Assembly (NCBI RefSeq): GCF_002019855.1
Contig: NZ_CM007717.1
Coordinates: 3,493,326-3,557,325 of the forward strand
Source: Streptomyces antibioticus
GTDB taxonomy: Bacteria; Actinomycetota; Actinomycetes; Streptomycetales; Streptomycetaceae
Length of the DNA: 64,000 bases
Direction: 5' to 3'
In this document: positions 1 through 7,537 of the stretch, one piece after another
Numbering within the stretch: the stretch's first letter is position 1
How the letters are laid out: each line of letters begins with the position of its first letter
The notes under the pieces: generated by a model
The model's input: the letters and a program-made list of their open reading frames with translations, nothing else
What the model was told of the DNA's origin: nothing
The model's database searches: none
Position numbers and translations under genes: made by a program

Positions 1-440
1 TCGGCCTTGGCCCGGCCGTCCTTGAAGTACAGGGCGAGGGGCACGATCGTGTGACCGGTCTCCTCGGACTTCACGGACAGCTTGTCGATCTCCTCGCGGT
101 GCAGCAGCAGCTTGCGCTTGCGGCGCGCGGAGTGGTTGGTCCAGCTTCCCTGGCTGTACTCCGGGATGTGGGCGTTGTAGAGCCACGCCTCGCCCCCGTC
201 GATCTGGACGAACCCGTCGGCCAGCGAGGTCCGGCCCTGCCGCAGCGACTTCACCTCGGTGCCGGTGAGCACCAGGCCGGCCTCGTAGGTGTCGATGATC
301 GCGTAGTCGTGCCGGGCCTTCTTGTTCTGGGCGACGATCTTGCGCTTGCCGCCCTTTTCGCCGTCCTTGGACGCGGACTTGGCGCCGCCCCCGCCCTGCT
401 TGGGCTGGGACTCCTTCGGTACGTACATTCCCTTGCTCAT
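1..440 (-). CDS. smpB: SsrA-binding protein SmpB (3' end outside window)
   Basis: SmpB binds tmRNA and delivers it to stalled ribosomes for trans-translation in the cytoplasm. Reading the minus strand from the ATG at 440 gives [12 protein letters not shown], a Lys/Gly-rich tail, then the SmpB OB-fold core: [47 protein letters not shown] and [12 protein letters not shown], all classic family blocks. About 146 residues are present; the last few, in the basic C-terminal tail that enters the mRNA channel, lie beyond the left edge. The N-terminal extension rich in Gly and Lys is longer than in E. coli, as is usual in actinomycetes. It is the last visible gene of the ftsE-ftsX-protease-smpB row, 73 bp after the protease stop. 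Confidence 0.95.
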   Translation of the reverse strand, partial: MSKGMYVPKESQPKQGGGGAKSASKDGEKGGKRKIVAQNKKARHDYAIIDTYEAGLVLTGTEVKSLRQGRTSLADGFVQIDGGEAWLYNAHIPEYSQGSWTNHSARRKRKLLLHREEIDKLSVKSEETGHTIVPLALYFKDGRAKA

Positions 441-513
441 AGTGCGGCCATTTTCGCACCCGGAGGGGGCCTGGGGGAAAGCCGATTACGAGGGTTTCCG
501 TCCGCCCGGTGTC

Positions 514-1686
514 TCAGGACGCGTCGCCGAGGCCGCCGAGCACGGTCTCGGCCCGCTCCAGCACCCCGTCGGAGACCTCCAGGTCCGGGGTGATGCCCCG
601 GCCGTCGACGGTCCGGCCCAGCGGGGTGCGGTAGTGGCCGACGGTCAGCTCGGCGACGGAGCCGTCGGGCAGCCGGCTCGGCATCTGCACCGAGCCCTTG
701 CCGAAGGTGCGGGCGCCCACGACGACGGCGCGGCCGCGGTCCTGGAGGGCGCCGGTGAGCAGTTCGGCCGCGCTCATGGTGCCGCCGTCGACGAGGGCGA
801 CCAGGGGCCGGGTGGTGTCGCCGCCGGACTCGGCGTGCAGGGCGCGCTGGGCGCCGTCGACGTCGTAGGTGGCGACGAGTCCGCCGTCGAGGAAGGCGGA
901 GGCGGTGGCGGTGGCCTCGGTGACCAGACCGCCGGAGTTGCCGCGCAGGTCCAGGACGATCCCGGTGTCGGCGGGGGTCTCGCGGACGGCGCTGCGGACG
1001 GTGGCGCCGACGCCCTTGGTGAACGCGGCGATCTTGATGACGGTCGCGCGGCCGTCGAGCCGCCGGACGGTGACGGAGTCCGTGGAGAGCCTCGCCCGGC
1101 GCAGGGTCTGGCTCCACGCGCGGGTGCCGCGCTCCAGGCCGAGGGTGACGGTCGTACCGGCGGGCTTGTCGGTGGCGTCACCGCGCAGTAAGGAGACGAC
1201 CTCGGTGACCGGGGTGCCGTCCACCCGGTGGCCGTCGACGCTGCGCAGCCGGTCGCCGGCGCGGATCCCTGCGGCGGCCGCGGGCGATCCGGAGCGCACC
1301 CCGGTGATCTCGATCAGGCCGCCCGCCTCGCGCCCGGCCACCAGGCCGACGCCGGTGTAGCGGCCGTCCAGGGACGCCTCGAACTCCTCGTACTCGCCCT
1401 CGGAGTAGACGGCCGCCCAGCGGTCCCCGCTGCGGCTGACGGCGCGTTCGGCGGCCTCCAGGGGCGACTTGCCGTCGGCGGCGGCCTCCGCCGCGGCCCG
1501 GGTGACGGCCTCGGCGTGTCCGGCGGGGGCGGCCGCCCCCGACCGCTCGGCGGAGTCGGCCTGCCGCAGACCGCAGGGCAGCGAGCCGGTGGCGGCACCG
1601 GCGGCCAGCACGCTCGCGAACACCAAGGTCAGGGCGGCCCCGCGGCCGAGACGGCGGGGCTGACAGAACGGTTCACGGCCTGACAT
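514..1686 (-). CDS. S41 family C-terminal processing protease (CtpA-like)
   Basis: A 390-residue secreted or membrane-tethered serine protease. Residues 15-35 form an N-terminal hydrophobic segment (signal peptide or anchor). A PDZ domain follows at about 110-185 (YTGVGLVAGREAGG, AGIRAGDRLRSVDG), then the S41 catalytic domain with TGIVLDLRGNSGGL at 241-254. The catalytic Ser is Ser305 in GGTMSAAELL and the Lys is Lys330 in RTFGKGSVQ, so the Ser/Lys dyad is intact. The family cleaves C-terminal tails of extracytoplasmic proteins, often wall hydrolases or their regulators. It lies 67 bp downstream of ftsX on the same strand, so co-expression with ftsEX is likely and suggests a role in envelope or division control (inference). 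Its substrate cannot be told. Confidence 0.92.
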   Translation of the reverse strand: MSGREPFCQPRRLGRGAALTLVFASVLAAGAATGSLPCGLRQADSAERSGAAAPAGHAEAVTRAAAEAAADGKSPLEAAERAVSRSGDRWAAVYSEGEYEEFEASLDGRYTGVGLVAGREAGGLIEITGVRSGSPAAAAGIRAGDRLRSVDGHRVDGTPVTEVVSLLRGDATDKPAGTTVTLGLERGTRAWSQTLRRARLSTDSVTVRRLDGRATVIKIAAFTKGVGATVRSAVRETPADTGIVLDLRGNSGGLVTEATATASAFLDGGLVATYDVDGAQRALHAESGGDTTRPLVALVDGGTMSAAELLTGALQDRGRAVVVGARTFGKGSVQMPSRLPDGSVAELTVGHYRTPLGRTVDGRGITPDLEVSDGVLERAETVLGGLGDAS

Positions 1687-1753
1687 GGCGGTGAGTCTAG
1701 GCGAACACCAAGAGCCGTACGGTCGCTTGACCGTACGACTCTCGGGGCATGCG

Positions 1754-2671
1754 TCACACCTTCAGGTACTTGCGCAGCGCGAAGAACGCCGCAAGCGCGG
1801 GCATCAGCAGACTGGTCGCGAGGATCAGCGGAAGCTTCGTCAGAACGGCGTCCCAGCCGATGAAGTTGATCAGATTCAGCTTCTCGGACAGAGCCAGACC
1901 GTGGTCGATGATGAAGTACCGGGCGATCACCAGGAATCCGCAGGCGACCGTGCCCCCGATGAGACCGGCGACGGCGGCCTCCGCGATGAACGGCGCCTGG
2001 ATGTAGAAGCCGGAGGCGCCGACCAGCCGCATGATGCCGGTCTCACGCCGCCGGCTGAACGCCGAGACGCGCACGGTGTTGACGATCAGCATCAGCGCGA
2101 CCACGAGCATCAGCGCCATCACCGCCCGCGCGGCCCAGTTCATGCCGTTGAGCAGTCCGAAGAGGTTGTCGAGGATGCCCTTCTGGTCCTGCACCGACTG
2201 CACGCCGTCCCGGCCGTCGAAGGCGGTCGCGATGACCTGGTACTTCTCCGGGTCCTTCAGCTTGATCCGGTACGACTCCTGCATCTGGTCCGGCGTGAGG
2301 GAGGCGGCCAGCGGGGAGTCGCCGAACTGCTCCTTGTAGTGCTTGTACGCCTGGTCCTGCGACTCGTACGTCACCGAGTCGACCACCGACATCTTGCCGA
2401 GGTCGGACTTGATCTGCTTCTTCTGGTCCTCGGTGACCGCGCCCTTGGCGCAGTTGGGGTCCGACTCGGCGTCGCTCTTGTTGCAGAGGAACACCGAGAC
2501 GTTGACCTTGTCGTACCAGTAGCCCTTCATGGTGTTCACCTGGTCGCTCATCAGCAGCGAGCCGCCGAAGAGCGCCAGGGACAGGGCGACGGAGACGATG
2601 ACGGCGAAGGTCATCGTCAGGTTGCGACGGAGACCGACACCGATCTCGGAGAGTACGAACTGGGCACGCAT
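1754..2671 (-). CDS. ftsX: Cell division ABC transporter permease FtsX
   Basis: FtsX is the membrane partner of FtsE; the complex passes ATP-driven conformational change to peptidoglycan hydrolases outside the cell. The 305 residues show the four-helix topology: TM1 about 20-42, a large extracellular domain about 45-177, TM2 178-200, TM3 228-252 and TM4 275-298. The extracellular part contains two cysteines (Cys63, Cys74) that could form a disulphide, as in mycobacterial FtsX. The loop SAFSRRRETGIMRLVGAS (about 203-220) is the coupling segment that contacts FtsE. It starts 36 bp after the ftsE stop, in the usual ftsEX order. Confidence 0.97.
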   Translation of the reverse strand: MRAQFVLSEIGVGLRRNLTMTFAVIVSVALSLALFGGSLLMSDQVNTMKGYWYDKVNVSVFLCNKSDAESDPNCAKGAVTEDQKKQIKSDLGKMSVVDSVTYESQDQAYKHYKEQFGDSPLAASLTPDQMQESYRIKLKDPEKYQVIATAFDGRDGVQSVQDQKGILDNLFGLLNGMNWAARAVMALMLVVALMLIVNTVRVSAFSRRRETGIMRLVGASGFYIQAPFIAEAAVAGLIGGTVACGFLVIARYFIIDHGLALSEKLNLINFIGWDAVLTKLPLILATSLLMPALAAFFALRKYLKV

Positions 2672-2707
2672 GGCGTGTTCTTGATGCCTTTCCGGGGACG
2701 GTCGCGG

Positions 2708-3397
2708 TCAGTGCTGGTAGCCGTAGACGCCGCGTGCCTGGTCGCGGACGAGACGGCCCTGCTCCAGCTCGATGACGCGCTTGCGCATCTGGTCCACGAT
2801 GTTCTGGTCGTGCGTGGCCATCAGGACGGTGGTGCCCGTCCGGTTGATCCGGTCGAGCAGCTTCATGATGCCGACCGAGGTCTGCGGGTCGAGGTTGCCG
2901 GTGGGCTCGTCCGCGATCAGCAGCTTGGGCCGGTTCACGAAGGCGCGCGCGATGGCCACGCGCTGCTGCTCACCACCGGACAGCTCGCCGGGCATCCGGT
3001 CCTCCTTGCCGCCGAGCCCGACGAGGTCGAGCACCTGCGGCACGGACTTGCGGATCTCGCCGCGCGACTTGCCGATGACCTCCTGCGCGAAGGCGACGTT
3101 CTCCGCCACCGTCTTGTTCGGCAGGAGCCGGAAGTCCTGGAACACCGTCCCGAGCTGGCGGCGCATCTGCGGCACCTTCCAGTTGGACAGGCGCGCGAGA
3201 TCCTTGCCCAGGACGTGCACCTGGCCGTGGCTGGTCCGCTCCTCGCGGAGCACCAGCCGCAGGAAGGTGGACTTTCCGGAACCGGAGGATCCCACGAGGA
3301 ACACGAACTCGCCCTTCTCCACTTCCAGGGAGACATCCCTGAGTGCGGGGCGGGTCTGCTTGGGGTAGACCTTGGAGACGTTGTCGAATCGGATCAC
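2708..3397 (-). CDS. ftsE: Cell division ATP-binding protein FtsE
   Basis: ATPase of the FtsEX complex. I start at the GTG at 3397, giving [13 protein letters not shown] and 229 residues, the normal FtsE length; the open frame runs further upstream but that translation does not resemble FtsE. Walker A GSSGSGKS lies at 36-43, the Q-loop in [10 protein letters not shown] around 84-93, the ABC signature LSGGEQQR at 139-146, Walker [10 protein letters not shown] at 159-167, and the switch histidine His196 in MATHD. All catalytic elements are intact. ftsX follows directly. No strong Shine-Dalgarno is visible before the GTG, so the message may be leaderless or the start may be slightly off. Confidence 0.96.
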   Translation of the reverse strand: MIRFDNVSKVYPKQTRPALRDVSLEVEKGEFVFLVGSSGSGKSTFLRLVLREERTSHGQVHVLGKDLARLSNWKVPQMRRQLGTVFQDFRLLPNKTVAENVAFAQEVIGKSRGEIRKSVPQVLDLVGLGGKEDRMPGELSGGEQQRVAIARAFVNRPKLLIADEPTGNLDPQTSVGIMKLLDRINRTGTTVLMATHDQNIVDQMRKRVIELEQGRLVRDQARGVYGYQH

Positions 3398-3572
3398 GGG
3401 TGCACCACGGGTCGCCGGGGGTAGATGAGCGTGACCATACGCGAACCGGGTCTCCCGGCGCAGTCGCCGGGAGAGGTTGCGGGAGGGTTGTGCGTTTTTG
3501 TACGGGACTTTGTCCGTCCCGCACTCTCCGGACGGGCCGCGCGCCCTCCGCGGGAACCTGGCACAGTGGGAG

Positions 3573-3590
3573 GGGAACGTTCGCGTTCCC
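3573..3590 (+). other. Short hairpin with UUCG loop upstream of the zinc-ribbon gene
   Basis: GGGAACG (3573-3579) and CGTTCCC (3584-3590) are perfect inverted repeats around TTCG, 45 bp upstream of the ATG at 3636, in the divergent ftsE/zinc-ribbon gap. If transcribed it would form a 7-bp stem with a UUCG tetraloop, although the closing pair is G-C rather than the most stable C-G. It could be a 5'-leader stem or a protein site. No function is known. Confidence 0.35.
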
Positions 3591-3635
3591 GCAGGCGTTG
3601 TGTCGTTGTGGAACCGGTGCAAGGAGGGCGAGCGC

Positions 3636-3827
3636 ATGACGTACGACCGGCTGGTGTGCGCTAACTGCGCGGCGCCCGTGAACGAGGGGCGGTGCCCCGT
3701 GTGCCGCGCCAACCGCCAGCGGCTCCAGCAGGAGCACTTCCTGGCGGGCATGAACCCCATGGCGCTGATCGCGCTGCTGGCCGTCCTGGTGGCCGCGCTG
3801 GCCCTGCTGGCCCACCAGACCGTGTAG
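3636..3827 (+). CDS. Small zinc-ribbon, single-span membrane protein
   Basis: A 63-residue protein with a clear start: AAGGAGG at 3621 precedes the ATG at 3636. The N-terminus carries two CxxC pairs (Cys8/Cys11 in VCANCAAP and Cys20/Cys23 in GRCPVCRA), a minimal zinc ribbon. Residues 40-60 ([20 protein letters not shown]) form one hydrophobic helix, with almost nothing after it, so it would be a tail-anchored protein with the zinc ribbon facing the cytoplasm. It is divergent from ftsE and followed by a bidirectional terminator. I do not recognise a named family; it resembles small conserved streptomycete proteins of unknown role. Confidence 0.82.
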   Translation: MTYDRLVCANCAAPVNEGRCPVCRANRQRLQQEHFLAGMNPMALIALLAVLVAALALLAHQTV

Positions 3828-3855
3828 CACGCCCCGCCCTGGGGCCTGTGACGCC

Positions 3856-3891
3856 GAAGGGGCCCGGAGCTTCACAGCTCCGGGCCCCTTC
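3856..3891. terminator. Bidirectional transcription terminator
   Basis: A perfect 16-bp inverted repeat (arms 3856-3871 and 3876-3891, loop TCAC) sits exactly between two convergent genes, the zinc-ribbon gene ending at 3827 and the LAETG surface-protein gene ending at 3923. The stem is very GC-rich (GGGGCCCGGAGC core). Confidence 0.85.
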
Positions 3892-3922
3892 GTGTGCACA
3901 CGGCGTGTGCGCGCGGCTACCG

Positions 3923-4699
3923 TCAGGCGGCCGACGCGCCGCGGCCCTCGGCGAGACGCGGCAGGACGCGGAAGGCGACACCGCCCGCGATCATCGTGGC
4001 GGCGCCGATGATCAGGAAGGTGGTCTGGCCGGCACCGGTCTCGGCCAGCTCGCCGCCGCCCTGGGCGGTGGTGTTCGAGGAGTCCGAGGTGTCGGTGAGG
4101 GCGGAGGTGCCCTCCTCCTGGGTGGAGGTGCCATCGGTGTCGGGACCGCCACCACCGGTGACGGAACCGCCGGTGGAGGAGGAGCCGCCGGTGACGGAGC
4201 CGCCGCCGTTGGTGGAACCGCCGTTGGTGGAGGAGCCGCCGTTGCTGCCCGAACCGCCGTTGCTGCCGGAGCCGCCGTTGTCACCGGAGCCGCCGTTGTT
4301 GCCGGAGCCGCCGTTGTTGCCGGAGCCGCCCGTGGTGGGCGAACCGCCGGTGGTCGGGTCGGTGGGCGTGCCGCCCGTGGTCGGGTCGGTCGGAGTGCCA
4401 CCCGTGGTGGGGTCGGTGGGCGTACCGCCGGTGGTCGGGTCGGTCGGCGTACCGCCCGTCGTGGGGTCGGTTGGCGTACCGCCCGTGGTCGGGTCGTCAC
4501 AGTCCGGCGTTGCGACGATGTCGCAGGGGTCCGGGTCGCCGTCCAGCGGGCCGATCTCGACTTCTTCGGTCGAGACCAGGTTGCTGTCGCCATCGGCGGG
4601 GTCGGCCGAGGCCACGCCCGCCACCGTCAGCGAGGCGCCCGCGGCGATGATCGCGCCCGCGGCGATGCGCGCGACCCGGACGCGCGTCTTCTTGGTCAT
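3923..4699 (-). CDS. Repeat-rich surface protein with LAETG sortase signal
   Basis: A 258-residue secreted protein. I start at the ATG at 4699 (MTKKTRVRVARIAAG); the signal peptide runs to about residue 32 (VAGVASA). The mature part has a short acidic head with two Cys (59, 67), then six 9-residue repeats of DPTTGGTPT type (69-122), then a long Gly/Ser/Asn/Thr region to about 185 that would be extended and flexible. The C-terminus has LAETG at 218-222, a hydrophobic helix 226-243 and an Arg-containing tail: a cell-wall sorting signal of the LAxTG type used by actinobacterial class E sortases. No sortase gene is in the window. The head domain matches nothing I know, so the function (spacer, adhesin, surface layer) is open. 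Confidence 0.88.
   Translation of the reverse strand: MTKKTRVRVARIAAGAIIAAGASLTVAGVASADPADGDSNLVSTEEVEIGPLDGDPDPCDIVATPDCDDPTTGGTPTDPTTGGTPTDPTTGGTPTDPTTGGTPTDPTTGGTPTDPTTGGSPTTGGSGNNGGSGNNGGSGDNGGSGSNGGSGSNGGSSTNGGSTNGGGSVTGGSSSTGGSVTGGGGPDTDGTSTQEEGTSALTDTSDSSNTTAQGGGELAETGAGQTTFLIIGAATMIAGGVAFRVLPRLAEGRGASAA
4334..4495 (-). repeat. 27-bp coding tandem repeat, six copies
   Basis: Six in-frame copies of a 27-bp unit encode the DPTTGGTPT array (residues 69-122) of the LAETG protein; the last copy has Ser for Thr. Copies differ mostly at synonymous positions (GTGGTC, GTGGTG, GTCGTG), so the array is old enough to have drifted but keeps its protein sequence. Confidence 0.85.
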
Positions 4700-4926
4700 A
4701 TGTCTGCTACCCCCAGTAGCTGATCCGTCGATGCGGCAGCGCGTCGGGGTGGTGATCGACGGGGCGACCGAACTTCCTTCTGGATCCCCCCGGTTCACAT
4801 GCGCCCCGAAAATGCGCACGCCTTACCGCACCCTCCCGATTTTCCAGGGGCACGTCAAGCTCGTTGCGTACGCAATGTCCAAGTCAGGGGACTTTGCCCG
4901 CCGTTGAAGACGTGAATGTTACGCAA

Positions 4927-4961
4927 AAGGCAACCGCCCCTGCTCCAGGGGCGGTTGCCTT
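4927..4961 (-). terminator. prfB terminator
   Basis: A perfect 15-bp inverted repeat (4927-4941 and 4947-4961, loop GCTCC) lies 10 bp after the prfB stop. On the minus strand it is followed by a short T run (TTTTGCG), so it reads as a Rho-independent terminator for prfB. Confidence 0.85.
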
Positions 4962-4971
4962 GTCGACAAAC

Positions 4972-6078
4972 CTACTTCTCCTGCTGCTTGCGCCAGCGAA
5001 TCCCGGCCTCCAGGAAGCCGTCCAGCTCGCCGTTGAACACGGCCTCGGGGTTGCCGACCTCGAACTCGGTGCGCAGGTCCTTGACCATCTGGTACGGGTG
5101 CAGGACGTACGAACGCATCTGGTTGCCCCAGGAGTTGCCGCCGTCGCCCTTGAGGGCGTCCATCTTGGCCTGCTCCTCCTGGCGGCGGCGCTCGAGCAGC
5201 TTGGCCTGGAGGACGTTCATCGCGGTGGCCTTGTTCTGGATCTGCGACCGCTCGTTCTGGCAGGAGACGACGATGCCGGTGGGCAGGTGGGTCAGGCGCA
5301 CCGCGGAGTCCGTGGTGTTCACGCCCTGGCCGCCGGGACCGGACGAGCGGTACACGTCCACCCGCAGCTCGGACTCGTCGATCTCGATGTGGTCGGTCTG
5401 CTCGACCACGGGGAGGATCTCGACGCCCGCGAAGGACGTCTGGCGGCGCCCCTGGTTGTCGAAGGGCGAGATGCGCACCAGTCGGTGCGTGCCCTGCTCG
5501 ACCGAGAGCGTGCCGTAGGCGTAGGGCACCTGGACGGCGAAGGTGGTCGACTTGATGCCGGCCTCCTCGGCGTACGACGTCTCGTAGACCTCGGTCTTGT
5601 AGCCGTGCTGCTCGGCCCAGCGCAGGTACATCCGCTGGAGCTTCTCGGCGAAGTCGGCGGCGTCGACGCCACCGGCCTCGGCGCGGATGTTGACCAGCGC
5701 CTCCCGGGAGTCGTACTCCCCGCTGAGCAGGGTGCGGACCTCCATCTCGTCCAGCGCCTTCTTGACGGCCGCCAGCTCGGACTCGGCCTCGGCACGGGTG
5801 TCCGGGTCGTCCTCCTCCTCGGCCATCTCGAACAGCACGGCGAGATCGTCGATCCGGCCGCGCAGCGCCTCCGCCTTCCTGACCTCCGCCTGGAGGTGGG
5901 AGAGCTTGCTGGTGATCTTCTGCGCCTCGTCCGGGTTGTCCCAGAGGGACGGCGCGGCCGCCTGCTCCTCGAGCACGGCGATGTCTGCCCTCAGCTTGTC
6001 GAGGTCCAGAACGGCCTCGATCGACTCCATGGTCGAGGAGAGGGACTTGAGCTCTTCGGATACATCGACGACTGCCAC
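4972..6078 (-). CDS. prfB: Peptide chain release factor 2
   Basis: RF2 terminates translation at UGA and UAA. The 368 residues contain the RF2 codon-recognition tripeptide SPF in [14 protein letters not shown] and the catalytic GGQ in [17 protein letters not shown]; the second anticodon-like block THLPTGIVV follows. The N-terminal helical domain begins [18 protein letters not shown] from a GTG at 6078. The gene is one uninterrupted frame, without the in-frame UGA programmed frameshift of E. coli prfB, so autoregulation by frameshifting is absent. It lies 75 bp downstream of the pkaB-like kinase and ends at a strong terminator. Confidence 0.97.
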   Translation of the reverse strand: MAVVDVSEELKSLSSTMESIEAVLDLDKLRADIAVLEEQAAAPSLWDNPDEAQKITSKLSHLQAEVRKAEALRGRIDDLAVLFEMAEEEDDPDTRAEAESELAAVKKALDEMEVRTLLSGEYDSREALVNIRAEAGGVDAADFAEKLQRMYLRWAEQHGYKTEVYETSYAEEAGIKSTTFAVQVPYAYGTLSVEQGTHRLVRISPFDNQGRRQTSFAGVEILPVVEQTDHIEIDESELRVDVYRSSGPGGQGVNTTDSAVRLTHLPTGIVVSCQNERSQIQNKATAMNVLQAKLLERRRQEEQAKMDALKGDGGNSWGNQMRSYVLHPYQMVKDLRTEFEVGNPEAVFNGELDGFLEAGIRWRKQQEK

Positions 6079-6153
6079 ACCACCAGCGTAACGGCTCCGT
6101 CCGCCGACCAGCGCCGACGGTGGAAGGTCCCGCCCGGCCCCCTGCTCAGGGCG

Positions 6154-7410
6154 TCAGGGGGCCGCCGGTGCCGAGTTCCCGGTGCCGTCGGTGTCCTTGG
6201 CCCCCGCGTCGTCCCCGGAGGTCGCGGCCCAGGCCCCGATGCCGACCGCGGCGGCCAGGGCCACCGCGGCCGCGCCGAGGGTGACGCGCCGGCGCCGGGT
6301 GGCCGTGCGGTTGCGGGCGGAGCCGGGGCGGGGCGCCCCCGCGGCCCGGGGGACGCGTGCGGTGCCGTGCGCGCCGCCGGCCAGCTCGTCGGCCGCCGGG
6401 ACCCTCATCGAGGTGTGCGTGTCGCGGTTGGAGTCGGGCCGGGCGCCGGGGACCAGGGGCACGGACCCGCGGCGCTCGCGTCCGCCGCCGGAGACGGGTG
6501 CCGTGCGGTCCGCTCCCGGCTCGCCGCCGCCGTCGGCCTCGGACTCCGCCTCGGTGTCCGGCTCGTCCACGTCCAGCGGAGGCATGCCGGCCAGCGACGG
6601 CAACTGCTCGCGCAGCCGGGACGCCAGTTCGGAGGCGCGCAGCCGGGACGCGGGGCCCTTGGCCAGGCACTGCACGATGAGCTGCCACAGCTCGTCGGGG
6701 ATGCCGGGCAGCGGGGCGACCGACTCCGTGACGTGCCGGCGCAGCACCGCGCCCGGGTGCCCGCCGCCGAAGGGCGTGAAGCCGGCCAGCAGCTCGTACA
6801 GGACGGTCGCCAGCGCGTAGATGTCCACCGAGGCGCGCGGCGGGAGGCCCTCCACGATCTCGGGGGCCAGATAGTCCGGCGTGCCGATGATCTTCGTGGC
6901 GCGGGTGCGCTTGGGGGTGTCGATGAGCTTCGCGACCCCGAAGTCCGTCAGCAGGGCCCGGTGCGAGCCGCCGGGGCCCAGCGGGCCCTGCATGTCCAGC
7001 AGGACGTTCTCCGGTTTGACGTCCCGGTGGACGACACCGGCCGCGTGCGCGGCGGCCAGGCCCTCCGCGACGTCCGCGACGATCGCCACCGCGGCCTCCG
7101 GCGCGAGCCGCCGGTCACGGTCCAGCCGGGTGCGCAGGTCGGTGCCCCGGACGAGGTCCATGACCAGCGCCAGGTCGTTGCCGTCGACGACGAGGTCCCG
7201 TACGGAGACCACGTTGGGATGCTCCAGGCCGAGGAGGGCGGTGCGCTCCTGCACGAAGCGGCCCACCAGCTCCTCGTCGGAGGCGAGGTCCTCGCGCAGC
7301 AGCTTGACGGCGACGGGTCCGTCCGGCCCCTCGCCGAGCCACACCGTGCCGGCGCTGCCCCGGCCCAGGATCTGGTGGGCGGTGTACCGGCTGCCGATCT
7401 TCCGTGCCAA
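6154..7410 (-). CDS. pkaB: Membrane Ser/Thr protein kinase (PkaB-like)
   Basis: A 418-residue eukaryotic-type kinase. I choose the TTG at 7410 because AGGAG sits 6-7 bases before it and translation starts LARKIGSRYTAHQILGRG, right at the kinase domain; the open frame extends 26 codons further but that part looks non-coding. Kinase features: Gly loop GRGSAGTV 16-23, Lys36 in VAVKLL, HRD 128-130 with VKPEN, DFG 156-158, TPDYLAPE 177-184. After an acidic, disordered juxtamembrane stretch (about 280-370), one TM helix lies at about 377-395 and only a short tail is outside. Length and place match S. coelicolor PkaB, hence the symbol. It follows the PkaA-like gene by 127 bp. Confidence 0.9.
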   Translation of the reverse strand: MARKIGSRYTAHQILGRGSAGTVWLGEGPDGPVAVKLLREDLASDEELVGRFVQERTALLGLEHPNVVSVRDLVVDGNDLALVMDLVRGTDLRTRLDRDRRLAPEAAVAIVADVAEGLAAAHAAGVVHRDVKPENVLLDMQGPLGPGGSHRALLTDFGVAKLIDTPKRTRATKIIGTPDYLAPEIVEGLPPRASVDIYALATVLYELLAGFTPFGGGHPGAVLRRHVTESVAPLPGIPDELWQLIVQCLAKGPASRLRASELASRLREQLPSLAGMPPLDVDEPDTEAESEADGGGEPGADRTAPVSGGGRERRGSVPLVPGARPDSNRDTHTSMRVPAADELAGGAHGTARVPRAAGAPRPGSARNRTATRRRRVTLGAAAVALAAAVGIGAWAATSGDDAGAKDTDGTGNSAPAAP

Positions 7411-7537
7411 GGCTGCTCCTACCGACGCGTGTTGCCGACAAAAGTACGCGTCCGGTGAGGCGACCTTCACCACGGGGACGGAAATCACCCGTCGGATGTC
7501 GACAAGTGCACAAACTCGCGGCCGGCTCCGGCCCGGC

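Noticed and set aside
4972..6078. Programmed frameshift in prfB
   Set aside because: The reading frame is continuous from the GTG start through the GGQ motif; no early in-frame TGA.
4864..7458. Long plus-strand open frame over prfB and the kinase
   Set aside because: Antisense to clearly conserved RF2 and kinase sequence; composition (Val/Leu/Gly/Arg) is typical of a shadow frame.
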